From contig JAIOXC010000006.1 in NCBI GenBank assembly GCA_021741795.1, positions 1 through 23,635 of the forward strand: a stretch of 23,635 nt of DNA, in the 5' to 3' direction. Shown here one piece after another: positions 7,271 to 14,665 of this stretch. Both the position numbers and the translations under genes were made by a program. The notes under the pieces are model-generated. The model was not told where the DNA came from and made no database searches. It was given only the letters and a program-made list of their open reading frames with translations. How positions within the stretch are numbered: the stretch's first letter is position 1; each line of letters begins with the position of its first letter. Origin of the DNA: Ilumatobacteraceae bacterium (GTDB taxonomy: Bacteria; Actinomycetota; Acidimicrobiia; Acidimicrobiales; Ilumatobacteraceae).

Positions 7271-8347
7271 GTGTTAGACAGACTCGTTCAGATTGATGCC
7301 GATTACAGGGCACTTGAAGAGAGTTTGGCTAGCCAAGAAGTGTTGAGCGATCAAGCAAAATTGCGTGATGCTTCGCGTCGCTACAAGCAGCAAACACCGC
7401 TGGTGTTGTGCATCCGCGAGTATCTCGACACCGAAGGCAACACCGAGGCCGCACGCGAGTTGCTGGCCGATGCCGACGGTGCAGAGCGTGAGCAACTGCA
7501 AGCCGAGATCGATGCTGGTGTAATCAAATTGTCAGAGTTGGAAGAACGTCTCAAAGTGTTGTTGCTGCCATCCGATCCGAATGATGGCAAAAACATCATT
7601 ATCGAAATTCGTGGCGCGGAAGGCGGCGAAGAAGCAAACCTCTTTGCAGGCGACTTATTTGAAATGTACGCCGCATATGCAGCAAGGCAGGGTTGGGCAT
7701 GGGAAGTGTTGTCGCGCGACAACTCGCCAATGGGCGGCATCAACCAGATCACTGTGTCGGCCAAGGGCGACACAGTGTGGACAAAGTTGCGCTTCGAGGG
7801 CGGGCCACACCGAGTGCAACGCGTGCCAGTCACCGAAGCACAAGGCCGCATTCACACTTCGTCTGCAACCGTGATGGTGTTGCCCGAAGCAGAAGAAGTC
7901 GACGTCGAGATCGACGAAAAAGATTTACATATTGACGTCTATCGCGCAAGCGGCCCTGGTGGTCAGGGTGTCAACACCACCGACTCTGCGGTGCGCATCA
8001 CGCACAAACCATCTGGTTTGGTTGTTGCAATGCAAGACGAGCGCAGCCAGTTGCAAAACCGATTGCGAGCAATGACTGTTTTGCGTTCGCGCTTGCTCAA
8101 GTTGCGCGAAGACGAGCAAGCCGAAAAGATGTCGGCACAGCGCAAAGCCCAGGTTGGCAAGGGCGGGCGAGGCGAAAAGATTCGCACCTATAACTTCAAA
8201 GAAAACCGCATCACCGACCATCGCATCGGCTTTACCTTGTACCAATTGCAAGATGTGTTGATGGGCAATCTTGATCCAGTGATCGACGCGCTCACCGCGC
8301 AGTTCGAGATCGAACAGTTGGCTGGCGCTTCCGTCGAAGTTCACTAA
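7271..8347 (+). CDS. prfA: Peptide chain release factor 1
   Basis: RF1 recognises UAA and UAG stop codons on the ribosome and triggers peptide release. The protein has 358 residues, the standard RF1 length. The codon-recognition tripeptide is PVT (186-188, in QRVPVTEAQGR), the RF1 signature rather than the SPF of RF2. The catalytic GGQ is at 230-232 in GPGGQGVNTTDSAVR; the following Gly, where E. coli has His, is also found in mycobacterial RF1. The C-terminal segment GRGEKIRTYNFKENRITDHR is typical. The start is GTG 7271; AAGAGG at 7264-7269 is only one base away, so its spacing is unusually short. prmC, whose product modifies Gln232, follows after 14 nt. Confidence 0.97.
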   Translation: MLDRLVQIDADYRALEESLASQEVLSDQAKLRDASRRYKQQTPLVLCIREYLDTEGNTEAARELLADADGAEREQLQAEIDAGVIKLSELEERLKVLLLPSDPNDGKNIIIEIRGAEGGEEANLFAGDLFEMYAAYAARQGWAWEVLSRDNSPMGGINQITVSAKGDTVWTKLRFEGGPHRVQRVPVTEAQGRIHTSSATVMVLPEAEEVDVEIDEKDLHIDVYRASGPGGQGVNTTDSAVRITHKPSGLVVAMQDERSQLQNRLRAMTVLRSRLLKLREDEQAEKMSAQRKAQVGKGGRGEKIRTYNFKENRITDHRIGFTLYQLQDVLMGNLDPVIDALTAQFEIEQLAGASVEVH

Positions 8348-8361
8348 ACGAGTAGACCTCA

Positions 8362-9237
8362 GTGGCCGACACAACTGACAACGTTTCGTGGCGCGAGATG
8401 CTTGCGTCAACAACACAGCAGGTGGACAATGCTCAAGAGGCGCGGTGGTTGTGCGAGCACGCGAGCGGCATGGATGCTGCCGAGTTTTCTGCAGAACAAG
8501 ATCAGTTAGTGACAGTGGCGTGCGCAAAAAGTTTGCAGGCAATGGTGCAAGATCGACTGAGTGGAATGCCGTTGCAATATGTGATGAAGCGCTGGGCCTT
8601 TCGGCACCTCGACATCATGGTTGACAAGCGTGTGTTGATTCCTCGTCCAGAGACCGAGCAGGTGGTGCAGGTTGCACTTGATATTGCACGAACCCGGTCG
8701 AGCAAAACTCCTTTGCAGGTTGTCGATCTGGGCACTGGCAGTGGCGTGATTGGTCTATCGATGGCTTTTGAGCTTGGCGTCGATGCCGCGCATGTGTGGC
8801 TCACCGATGCGTCGGTTGATGCACTCGATGTTGCTCGCGCAAACATGATTGGTATTGGCAGGGCAGCAGCAAACGTGCGCATTGCTCATGGCAGTTGGTG
8901 GAATGCGTTGGCTCAAGACTTGGCTGGAATGATCGATATTGCTATTTGTAATCCGCCATACATCGCCCATGCTTCATACGAAGTTGCACCAGACGTTCAT
9001 ATGTATGAGCCGCACTCGGCTTTGTATGCGCACGACAATGGGCTCGCAGATCTGCGCACAGTGATTGAAGGCGCATCTGTGTGGCTAAAGCAATCGGGTT
9101 GGCTGGTGCTCGAGATCGGGTATCAACAAGGTGCAGATGTGCTCGCAATGATGACCGCATCTGGCTTCGTTGACGCAGAGATCAAACAAGATTTGTCTGG
9201 CCGCGACCGCATTGCGGTCGGACAATTATCTGGCTAA
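8362..9237 (+). CDS. prmC: Peptide chain release factor N5-glutamine methyltransferase
   Basis: The enzyme uses S-adenosylmethionine to methylate the glutamine of the GGQ motif in release factors, which improves termination. The 291-residue protein has the usual two parts. The N-terminal helical substrate-binding domain (about 1-85) ends in the conserved LIPRPETE. The class I methyltransferase domain has the SAM motif DLGTGSG (122-128) and the catalytic NPPY (197-200), followed by EPHSALYAHDNGL and LEIGYQQG near the end. The start is GTG 8362. Position directly after prfA is the common bacterial arrangement. The gene ends 6 nt from the stop of a convergent gene, so the two transcripts meet here. 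Confidence 0.96.
   Translation: MADTTDNVSWREMLASTTQQVDNAQEARWLCEHASGMDAAEFSAEQDQLVTVACAKSLQAMVQDRLSGMPLQYVMKRWAFRHLDIMVDKRVLIPRPETEQVVQVALDIARTRSSKTPLQVVDLGTGSGVIGLSMAFELGVDAAHVWLTDASVDALDVARANMIGIGRAAANVRIAHGSWWNALAQDLAGMIDIAICNPPYIAHASYEVAPDVHMYEPHSALYAHDNGLADLRTVIEGASVWLKQSGWLVLEIGYQQGADVLAMMTASGFVDAEIKQDLSGRDRIAVGQLSG
9204..9220. other. 7-bp hairpin at the convergent gene ends
   Basis: CGACCGC (9204-9210) and GCGGTCG (9214-9220) form a perfect GC-rich 7-bp stem with a 3-nt loop inside the last codons of prmC, 15 nt before its stop. It lies where two transcripts converge and could help termination. Neither side carries a proper T-run, so it may be a Rho-assisted or accidental structure. 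Confidence 0.3.
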
Positions 9238-9243
9238 TGCCCG

Positions 9244-11346
9244 CTATTTTGCGAGGTGTCGCTGCAAAAATTGAATTTGGTGCAGTAACAGATTCTCTGC
9301 AACCACTTCTTGTGGTGTCATGTGTGTAACTCCACTGAGGGCAAGCAACTCGTGCACTTTGCCGTGATGGAGTAGCGCAGTTGAAAACTGCAGTGTGTGC
9401 GCTGCAAGTACGTTGTCGTCGGCAAGTCCGTGAATAAGTAGTAGTGGACGCTCCAGCAAATGTGCGTGAGCAACAAGTGAAGTTGATTCGTAATCGGCAG
9501 CATGCGTGTGCGGGTTGCCCATGTAACGCTCGGTGTAGTGAGTGTCGTACAGATCCCATTTGGTGACAGGTGCACCGGCAACTGCGGCATGAAACATGTC
9601 GGGGGCACGAAGCACCGCAAGTGCAGCCAAGTAGCCACCAAAACTCCATCCACGAATACCTACTCGTGTTGTGTCGGCGCACGGTACCAATGTTGGAAGT
9701 GCGCGTAGCACTTCAATTTGATCATCAAGGATCTTGGTGGCGAGGTCATGGTGCACGTCGCGTTCCCACTGCGTGCCACGCCCCGGTGTGCCACGTCCGT
9801 CGGCAATAACAACGCAAAAGCCTTGATTGGCAAACCATTGCGAAGCGAAATATGCGCTAGATGCGCAGACCACTCGCTGCGCGTGTGGCCCACCATATGG
9901 GTCGAACAAAATAGGCAATGGTGAGCCGTCGTGATTGTTGGGCAGCACAATTGCTGTAGCAATTCTGTTTGCACCAACACGGTGCAGTGTCACATTTGGT
10001 GTGAGCAGGCATGTCTCGGCATTGTTTGCAATCAGATGTTTGCCGTTCACGCGTGTGGTGGTGCGCACTTCATTCAATGTCGCGCTGCGAATAACTACTG
10101 TGTCGCCACCAACTGCAGCAGTGTGCACGCCAGTGTCGATGGAGAGCCAACTGACTTTCAAATCAGTGAGGTTGCACTGCATCACGTGCAGCACTGTTGG
10201 ATCCGCAATTGGGTTTGCTCCAAAAAAGATTGCAGTAGGCGTTGTTGCGATGATGTTTCGCACTTGTATTTCACTGCTGGTTACAACATGATCGTCAATG
10301 GTGAGCGCCCTCACGCCATTGCGTTCGCAGCACATCGCGAGTCGACCATCTTCAAGCAGTGCCGGGCTTCCGGCCACTAGATCAATCCAGTGTTCATCGG
10401 TTTCGGTGCGAATCGTGCTTAATGCGCCCGTGCTTGTGTGTACTGCACAAACCTCAAGCCTTGTTTGCTCACGATTTTGCAGAGCAATGATTAATCCGTT
10501 GGTTGTCCATTGAACAAGGGTGAGGTATTCAAGTTGCGATTGCTGCCACTGCACATCTACGCGCGAAGAGTTGTTGTCTGCGTTGATGCTGAAAATGTGC
10601 AACGAAACATTGGCATTGTTGGTGCCAGCAAATGGGTAGCGGTGGGGTCGTGGTTGGGTCATCGGGTTGGCCGGATCACCAATCCATGTCATGGCAACGG
10701 GCGAGTTATCTACCCGACACGCCGCTATTGCAGTGCTGTCCGGAGACCACCAATAACCGCGCTGTCGGCCCATCTCTTCTGCGGCAACAAACTCGGCTTG
10801 ACCCCAAGTGATGTCGTTATTGGGTGCAGTCTCTGCTGCGACAATGATTTCTGTACCGGTCAAGTCACAGACACACAATTTTCCATCGCGCACGTAAGCA
10901 ATGTGTTTTCCATTTGGACTCAGTCGCGGATCAAAAATCGCTTCAGATGTGTTGATCTGTTGAGTAATAGCAGTGGCAAGGTTGGTAACAAAGAGCTTTC
11001 CTGCAACGCAATATGCAGCATTGAATACCTGATCGTCGCATGAGTATCCAACGATTCCCGATGCACCTTCGCGGGCGCGTTCGCGTCGCGCTTGCTCGGC
11101 CGACGTATCCAATGTTGGGTCGGTATTACTTGAGTGTTGCGCGTGCATGTCGGCAACACAGGTTTCCGTCGACGTGGCTACGTCTAATACATACAGAGAG
11201 TTGACCGAATCTGATCCACCGAGCGACCTGCAAAAAACTACGCGTGCGCCATCGGGCGATACAACGATGTTGCGCGGTTCGCCAACGGTGAGTCGCTGTG
11301 TGCGAGCAAACTGTCGCGGAAATGTATCAGTGACTGTTTTAGACAC
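9244..11346 (-). CDS. S9 family peptidase, dipeptidyl peptidase IV-like
   Basis: This is predicted to be a serine peptidase removing dipeptides (typically X-Pro) from peptide N-termini. From the chosen start it has 700 residues, the usual size. Residues about 15-440 form the beta-propeller domain, including WGQAEFVAAEEMGRQRGYWW. The Glu pair E190-E191 there matches the DPP-IV residues that hold the substrate amino terminus. The C-terminal alpha/beta hydrolase starts with DPYGGPHAQRV and has the triad S568 (GWSFGGY), D643 (HGLADDN) and H675 (GVTHMTP). There is no signal peptide or membrane anchor, suggesting a cytoplasmic enzyme. The frame extends upstream to 11499, but that would lie inside the preceding gene. 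GTG 11346 overlaps that gene's stop by 8 nt and fits the family. Exact substrate preference is not shown. Confidence 0.9.
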   Translation of the reverse strand: MSKTVTDTFPRQFARTQRLTVGEPRNIVVSPDGARVVFCRSLGGSDSVNSLYVLDVATSTETCVADMHAQHSSNTDPTLDTSAEQARRERAREGASGIVGYSCDDQVFNAAYCVAGKLFVTNLATAITQQINTSEAIFDPRLSPNGKHIAYVRDGKLCVCDLTGTEIIVAAETAPNNDITWGQAEFVAAEEMGRQRGYWWSPDSTAIAACRVDNSPVAMTWIGDPANPMTQPRPHRYPFAGTNNANVSLHIFSINADNNSSRVDVQWQQSQLEYLTLVQWTTNGLIIALQNREQTRLEVCAVHTSTGALSTIRTETDEHWIDLVAGSPALLEDGRLAMCCERNGVRALTIDDHVVTSSEIQVRNIIATTPTAIFFGANPIADPTVLHVMQCNLTDLKVSWLSIDTGVHTAAVGGDTVVIRSATLNEVRTTTRVNGKHLIANNAETCLLTPNVTLHRVGANRIATAIVLPNNHDGSPLPILFDPYGGPHAQRVVCASSAYFASQWFANQGFCVVIADGRGTPGRGTQWERDVHHDLATKILDDQIEVLRALPTLVPCADTTRVGIRGWSFGGYLAALAVLRAPDMFHAAVAGAPVTKWDLYDTHYTERYMGNPHTHAADYESTSLVAHAHLLERPLLLIHGLADDNVLAAHTLQFSTALLHHGKVHELLALSGVTHMTPQEVVAENLLLHQIQFLQRHLAK

Positions 11347-12859
11347 TGATTGCGCCGGTTTCGTCGAGCGTGACGGTTTTTCCAACCCACTCGTTTTCAC
11401 ACATGTCCGTGCCAAGTTGTGTATTGTCGCTCGTTGCCCATGCTCTGCGACCATCGGCCAGAAGTACTGATGCGCGCACTTTCTCGGCAGCGCCATCACG
11501 ATCGTGCATCACGCTGTATGCCTCGACAGTCGCTGGTCCTTGAGCATCAATAGCGGTTGCAACTTCTCGTCGGGGTAGCGAGTCGACTTCGCTCTGTGGC
11601 GACTCATGCCTAAAGCCGTGAAGGGGCGGTGTTGTGGCATACACACCAAACGCATGCTTGGTTGCATAGCCACCATTGGCCCACACCAGACCAGTTTCTT
11701 GTGGTTTTTCGCGCAGCGTTGTCATCGTGGTGGCAATCGCATGCATCACATAGTTATTAAATGGTCCGCCAGCAAACGAGAGTCCGCCTGTGCAGGTGAG
11801 TTGTCTATCGAGCGAAACACCAAGTGATTCCGCGCCAAGTTGCACAGCAGATGGGAAGCATGAATAGAGATCAAGATTCTCAATTTCATCAATTGACTTT
11901 TCGGCAAGCGCCAGCACGCGTTGACCACCTATGCGTATCGCGGGTGTGTCAGTAAATGAATAGCGATGCGAAACAAAGTTGTGTTCGTGACAGTCGGTTC
12001 CGGCATGCAGGAAGATCCACTTATCGCGAGCAATGCCCAGAGCTTCAGCACGCTCGACAGAGCACATCACCAGTGCTGCTGCCATGTCGACATCGTTGTT
12101 TGAATTCATCAACTTTGTGTATGGAAAACCGATCATTCGGTTGTCTTGCGTCGGTGTACGAATGGCTTCTGCAGTGTATTTCTGTTGAATCCACGCATGA
12201 GGGTTTGTTGCTGCAACATCGCTAAAGCGCGCCCACAATTCGCTGATGTACTTTTGGTGATCTGCGACTGTTCGCTTGTCGCGGTAACGCAATGCAGTTT
12301 CAAACATTGGGTAGATCTCGATTGGCAGCATGATTTTGTGAGCCAATTCAATTTCGTGGTTCATCACCAAATCTTCGCCGAGAGCAGTCGGTGCTTGTAG
12401 CTCTTGACCTTCTTTTAGCTCCATCCATGGCAATGTCATTTGTGCGGCACGAGCCCGACGCCGAGATCTAAATGATTCTCCACCTGTGAGCACGATCATC
12501 TGCGCGCCATTGTCGCGTATCTGCAGTGCAGCGCAATTGACCAAGTATTGGGGCATATTGCCACCATGGGGTGTGAGTCCATATTCGTTGGCACTGATTT
12601 CGAGTATGGATGCAATATCGCGAGCGGGGTTGGTGTTTCGAGTTGACAGCGAGCGAACTACGCGTAGGGCATCAATTGTCGTGGCGTTCTTTGTGCCTGT
12701 GTTTTGTATTCCTGCGTCGGCAAATGCTTCACGCACTGCTTGAGACATCAATTCGATTGGGCCTGCAGCGCTCTCGAGATTGTCTATATGTTGTGCGACC
12801 TGTGCTTGACCCACAAGGATCGGGGTGCGTGGGTCGATCTTGTTTTGGCCAGATGTCAC
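11339..12859 (-). CDS. Thiolase-superfamily protein (acetyl-CoA acetyltransferase-like) with altered catalytic motifs
   Basis: The 506-residue protein begins with KIDPRTPILVGQAQ and has a thiolase-like N-terminal half. It ends with a small extra domain (about 410-506, including VMHDRDGAAEKVRASVLLADGRRAW). The conserved blocks are GGNMPQYLVNC (99-109), DLYSCFPSAVQ, CTGGLSFAGGP (from C356) and ANGGYATKHAFG (N395). In true thiolases the corresponding places hold a nucleophilic Cys (CxSG), the GHP histidine and a second Cys (CxGGG). By eye all three look replaced, as in the actinobacterial subgroup annotated as acetyl-CoA acetyltransferase, whose reaction is uncertain. GTG 12859 was chosen because upstream codons run into the divergent promoter region and the rpiB start. 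A TACAGT box 7 nt before the GTG suggests a leaderless mRNA. The stop overlaps the S9 peptidase start, so the two form an operon. Confidence 0.86.
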   Translation of the reverse strand: MTSGQNKIDPRTPILVGQAQVAQHIDNLESAAGPIELMSQAVREAFADAGIQNTGTKNATTIDALRVVRSLSTRNTNPARDIASILEISANEYGLTPHGGNMPQYLVNCAALQIRDNGAQMIVLTGGESFRSRRRARAAQMTLPWMELKEGQELQAPTALGEDLVMNHEIELAHKIMLPIEIYPMFETALRYRDKRTVADHQKYISELWARFSDVAATNPHAWIQQKYTAEAIRTPTQDNRMIGFPYTKLMNSNNDVDMAAALVMCSVERAEALGIARDKWIFLHAGTDCHEHNFVSHRYSFTDTPAIRIGGQRVLALAEKSIDEIENLDLYSCFPSAVQLGAESLGVSLDRQLTCTGGLSFAGGPFNNYVMHAIATTMTTLREKPQETGLVWANGGYATKHAFGVYATTPPLHGFRHESPQSEVDSLPRREVATAIDAQGPATVEAYSVMHDRDGAAEKVRASVLLADGRRAWATSDNTQLGTDMCENEWVGKTVTLDETGAISV

Positions 12860-12866
12860 TTGGTCA

Positions 12867-12872
12867 ACTGTA
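12867..12872 (-). promoter_or_regulatory. Candidate -10 box of a leaderless promoter (thiolase-like gene)
   Basis: On the minus strand TACAGT ends 7 nt before the GTG at 12859, matching TANNNT at the distance expected when transcription starts at the start codon. A weak TTTGCT box lies 16 nt further upstream. No Shine-Dalgarno is visible before the GTG. Confidence 0.4.
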
Positions 12873-12918
12873 TATATGTAGAGAAATAAGCAAAGTATTG
12901 GTTGGGTTGCTCGTGATC

Positions 12919-12924
12919 TAGGAT
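12919..12924 (+). promoter_or_regulatory. Candidate -10 box of a leaderless promoter (rpiB)
   Basis: TAGGAT fits TANNNT and ends 8 nt before the rpiB GTG at 12933. Transcription would begin at or just before the start codon, and no Shine-Dalgarno precedes it. The -35 region is weak (TATTGG at 17 nt or TTGGTT at 15 nt). Leaderless mRNAs are common in actinobacteria. Confidence 0.42.
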
Positions 12925-12932
12925 CGTGCGCA

Positions 12933-13403
12933 GTGAATAGCCCACAGATACGCACGATTGCAATCGGTTCTGACCATGCGGGTTTCGAACTCAAGGCACA
13001 CCTTGTTGAGGTTTTGACCAAGGCTGGTCACAAAGTTGACGACCACGGCACACACTCCACTGACTCAGTTGACTATCCGCCAATTTGTGCAGCCGTAGGC
13101 CGCGCAGTGCGAGACGGCAAAGCCGACATGGGCATTGTGTTGGGTGGAAGCGGACAGGGCGAGCAAATTGCTGCGAATAAAGTTCTTGGGGTTCGAGCCG
13201 CATTGTGCAATGACATGTACCTTGCAGAAATGGCGCGCTCACATAACAACGCAAACGTGTTGTCAATGGGCGGGCGAGTGGTCACATTTGAACTCGCAGA
13301 CCAAATATTGCACACATTTCTTACGACACCTTTTGAAGGTGGTCGACACGAACGACGAGTTGCACAATTAACCGAAATCGAAGAACAAGAAGGAAACCGA
13401 TAA
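12933..13403 (+). CDS. rpiB: Ribose-5-phosphate isomerase B
   Basis: The enzyme interconverts ribose-5-phosphate and ribulose-5-phosphate in the pentose phosphate pathway. The 156-residue protein has the LacA/RpiB fold signatures IGSDHAGFELK (11-21), VDYP, GGSGQGEQIAANK (71-83) and GVRAAL. Enterobacterial RpiB has a catalytic Cys just before the GTG loop; here that place is Gly71 and the loop carries Glu77. This corresponds to the mycobacterial type, in which a Glu acts as the base. GTG 12933 lies 8 nt downstream of a TAGGAT box and without a ribosome site, consistent with a leaderless transcript. Its TAA overlaps the glyA ATG by one base, so glyA is probably co-transcribed. Confidence 0.94.
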   Translation: MNSPQIRTIAIGSDHAGFELKAHLVEVLTKAGHKVDDHGTHSTDSVDYPPICAAVGRAVRDGKADMGIVLGGSGQGEQIAANKVLGVRAALCNDMYLAEMARSHNNANVLSMGGRVVTFELADQILHTFLTTPFEGGRHERRVAQLTEIEEQEGNR

Positions 13404-14662
13404 TGCCTTGGCCATCTGAAACATCCCGTGATACCGAAACTTTTGGATACATCGACGAGGAGCGCAACCGCCAAAATACCGGTTTGCAATTAATCGCGAG
13501 CGAAAACTTCACTTCACCAGACGTGATGGAAGCAACCGGTTCGGTGCTGACAAACAAATATGCAGAGGGTTATCCAACAAAGCGTTACTACGGCGGCAAC
13601 GCAGTAGTTGACAAGATTGAGGCACTTGCTATCGAACGTGTCAAGAAACTTTTTGGTGCAGATCACGCAAACGTGCAGCCGCACTCTGGCGCAAGCGCCA
13701 ACATGGCCGTGTACTTGGGACTCTTGAATCCTGGAGACACTGTTTTAGGTTTGAGTCTTGATCACGGTGGTCACCTCACTCATGGTTCGCCAGTCAATGC
13801 CAGCGGAATTTTGTATAACTTCAAATCATTTCGTGTTGGAGCCACTGACGAGCGTTTAGATTTTGATCAGATTCGCGAGTTGGCTCTCGAGCATCGACCA
13901 AAGATGATTGTTGCTGGAACTACTTCGTATCCACGCCGACTCGAGCCCGAGCCGTTTAAAGCAATTGCCGATGAAGTCGGGGCGTTGATGATGTTTGACA
14001 TTGCGCATATTGCCGGTCTTGTTGCTGGAGGTGCGCATCCAAACCCAGTTCCGTTTGCTGATGTCGTGACGTTTACAACTCACAAAACATTGCGCGGTCC
14101 TCGCGGCGGTTGCATTCTCACTACGTCTGCACATGCAGCAGCCATTGATAAAGCAGTGTTTCCTGGCAGTCAGGGCGGCCCGCTCGAGCACGCAATTGCT
14201 GGCAAAGCTGTTGCGTTTCACGAAGCTATGCAACCGAGCTTCAAGGTATACGCCCATCAAATCGTCACTAATGCATCGGCACTTGCAGAAGCACTTGCTC
14301 ATCAGGGCTTTCGACTTGTCTCTGGTGGCACTGATACCCACATGATGGTTGTCGATTTACAGCCTTTTGACAGCGAATTGACGGGCAAGGAAGCACAGTT
14401 GGTTCTCGATCAGGCTGGCATCACGCTCAATAAAAACAACATTCCAAATGACCCACGCAGTCCGTTTGTTACGTCTGGTGTGCGCATCGGTGTTCCGTCG
14501 GTAACAACGCAGGGAATGACCCAAACCGAGATGCCATTGATTGCCGAATACATTGCAACAACACTGCGCGGTCGTAACGATCCTGCGATTGTTGCTGAAG
14601 TGCGAGCAAAAGTTGCCGCATTGTGCGCCAAGTTTCCGGTGTATCCAACTGTCAAGAAATAA
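13403..14662 (+). CDS. glyA: Serine hydroxymethyltransferase
   Basis: This PLP enzyme interconverts serine plus tetrahydrofolate and glycine plus 5,10-methylene-tetrahydrofolate, the main source of one-carbon units. The protein has 419 residues, normal for bacterial SHMT. Visible motifs are LQLIASENFTSPDVM, NKYAEGYPTKRYYGG, VQPHSGASANMAVY, HGGHLTHG, the cofactor region MFDIAHIAGLVAGG, and the PLP lysine in THKTLRGPRGG (K228). The start is well supported: AAGGA at 13390-13394 is 8 nt before the ATG, and the ATG overlaps the rpiB stop as TAATG. The transferase gene that follows begins 3 nt after the stop. A glyA next to a wecA-like gene and the atp operon is also known in Streptomyces. Confidence 0.97.
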   Translation: MPWPSETSRDTETFGYIDEERNRQNTGLQLIASENFTSPDVMEATGSVLTNKYAEGYPTKRYYGGNAVVDKIEALAIERVKKLFGADHANVQPHSGASANMAVYLGLLNPGDTVLGLSLDHGGHLTHGSPVNASGILYNFKSFRVGATDERLDFDQIRELALEHRPKMIVAGTTSYPRRLEPEPFKAIADEVGALMMFDIAHIAGLVAGGAHPNPVPFADVVTFTTHKTLRGPRGGCILTTSAHAAAIDKAVFPGSQGGPLEHAIAGKAVAFHEAMQPSFKVYAHQIVTNASALAEALAHQGFRLVSGGTDTHMMVVDLQPFDSELTGKEAQLVLDQAGITLNKNNIPNDPRSPFVTSGVRIGVPSVTTQGMTQTEMPLIAEYIATTLRGRNDPAIVAEVRAKVAALCAKFPVYPTVKK

Positions 14663-14665
14663 TCT

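Noticed and set aside
11347..11499. Upstream extension of the S9 peptidase to an ATG at 11499
   Set aside because: It would overlap the thiolase-like gene by more than 150 nt, adds no signal peptide or family-conserved residues, and a GTG at 11346 gives the normal length.
12860..13021. Upstream extension of the thiolase-like gene to an ATG at 13021
   Set aside because: It would run antisense through the rpiB start and promoter region, and the extra 54 residues look like random translation.
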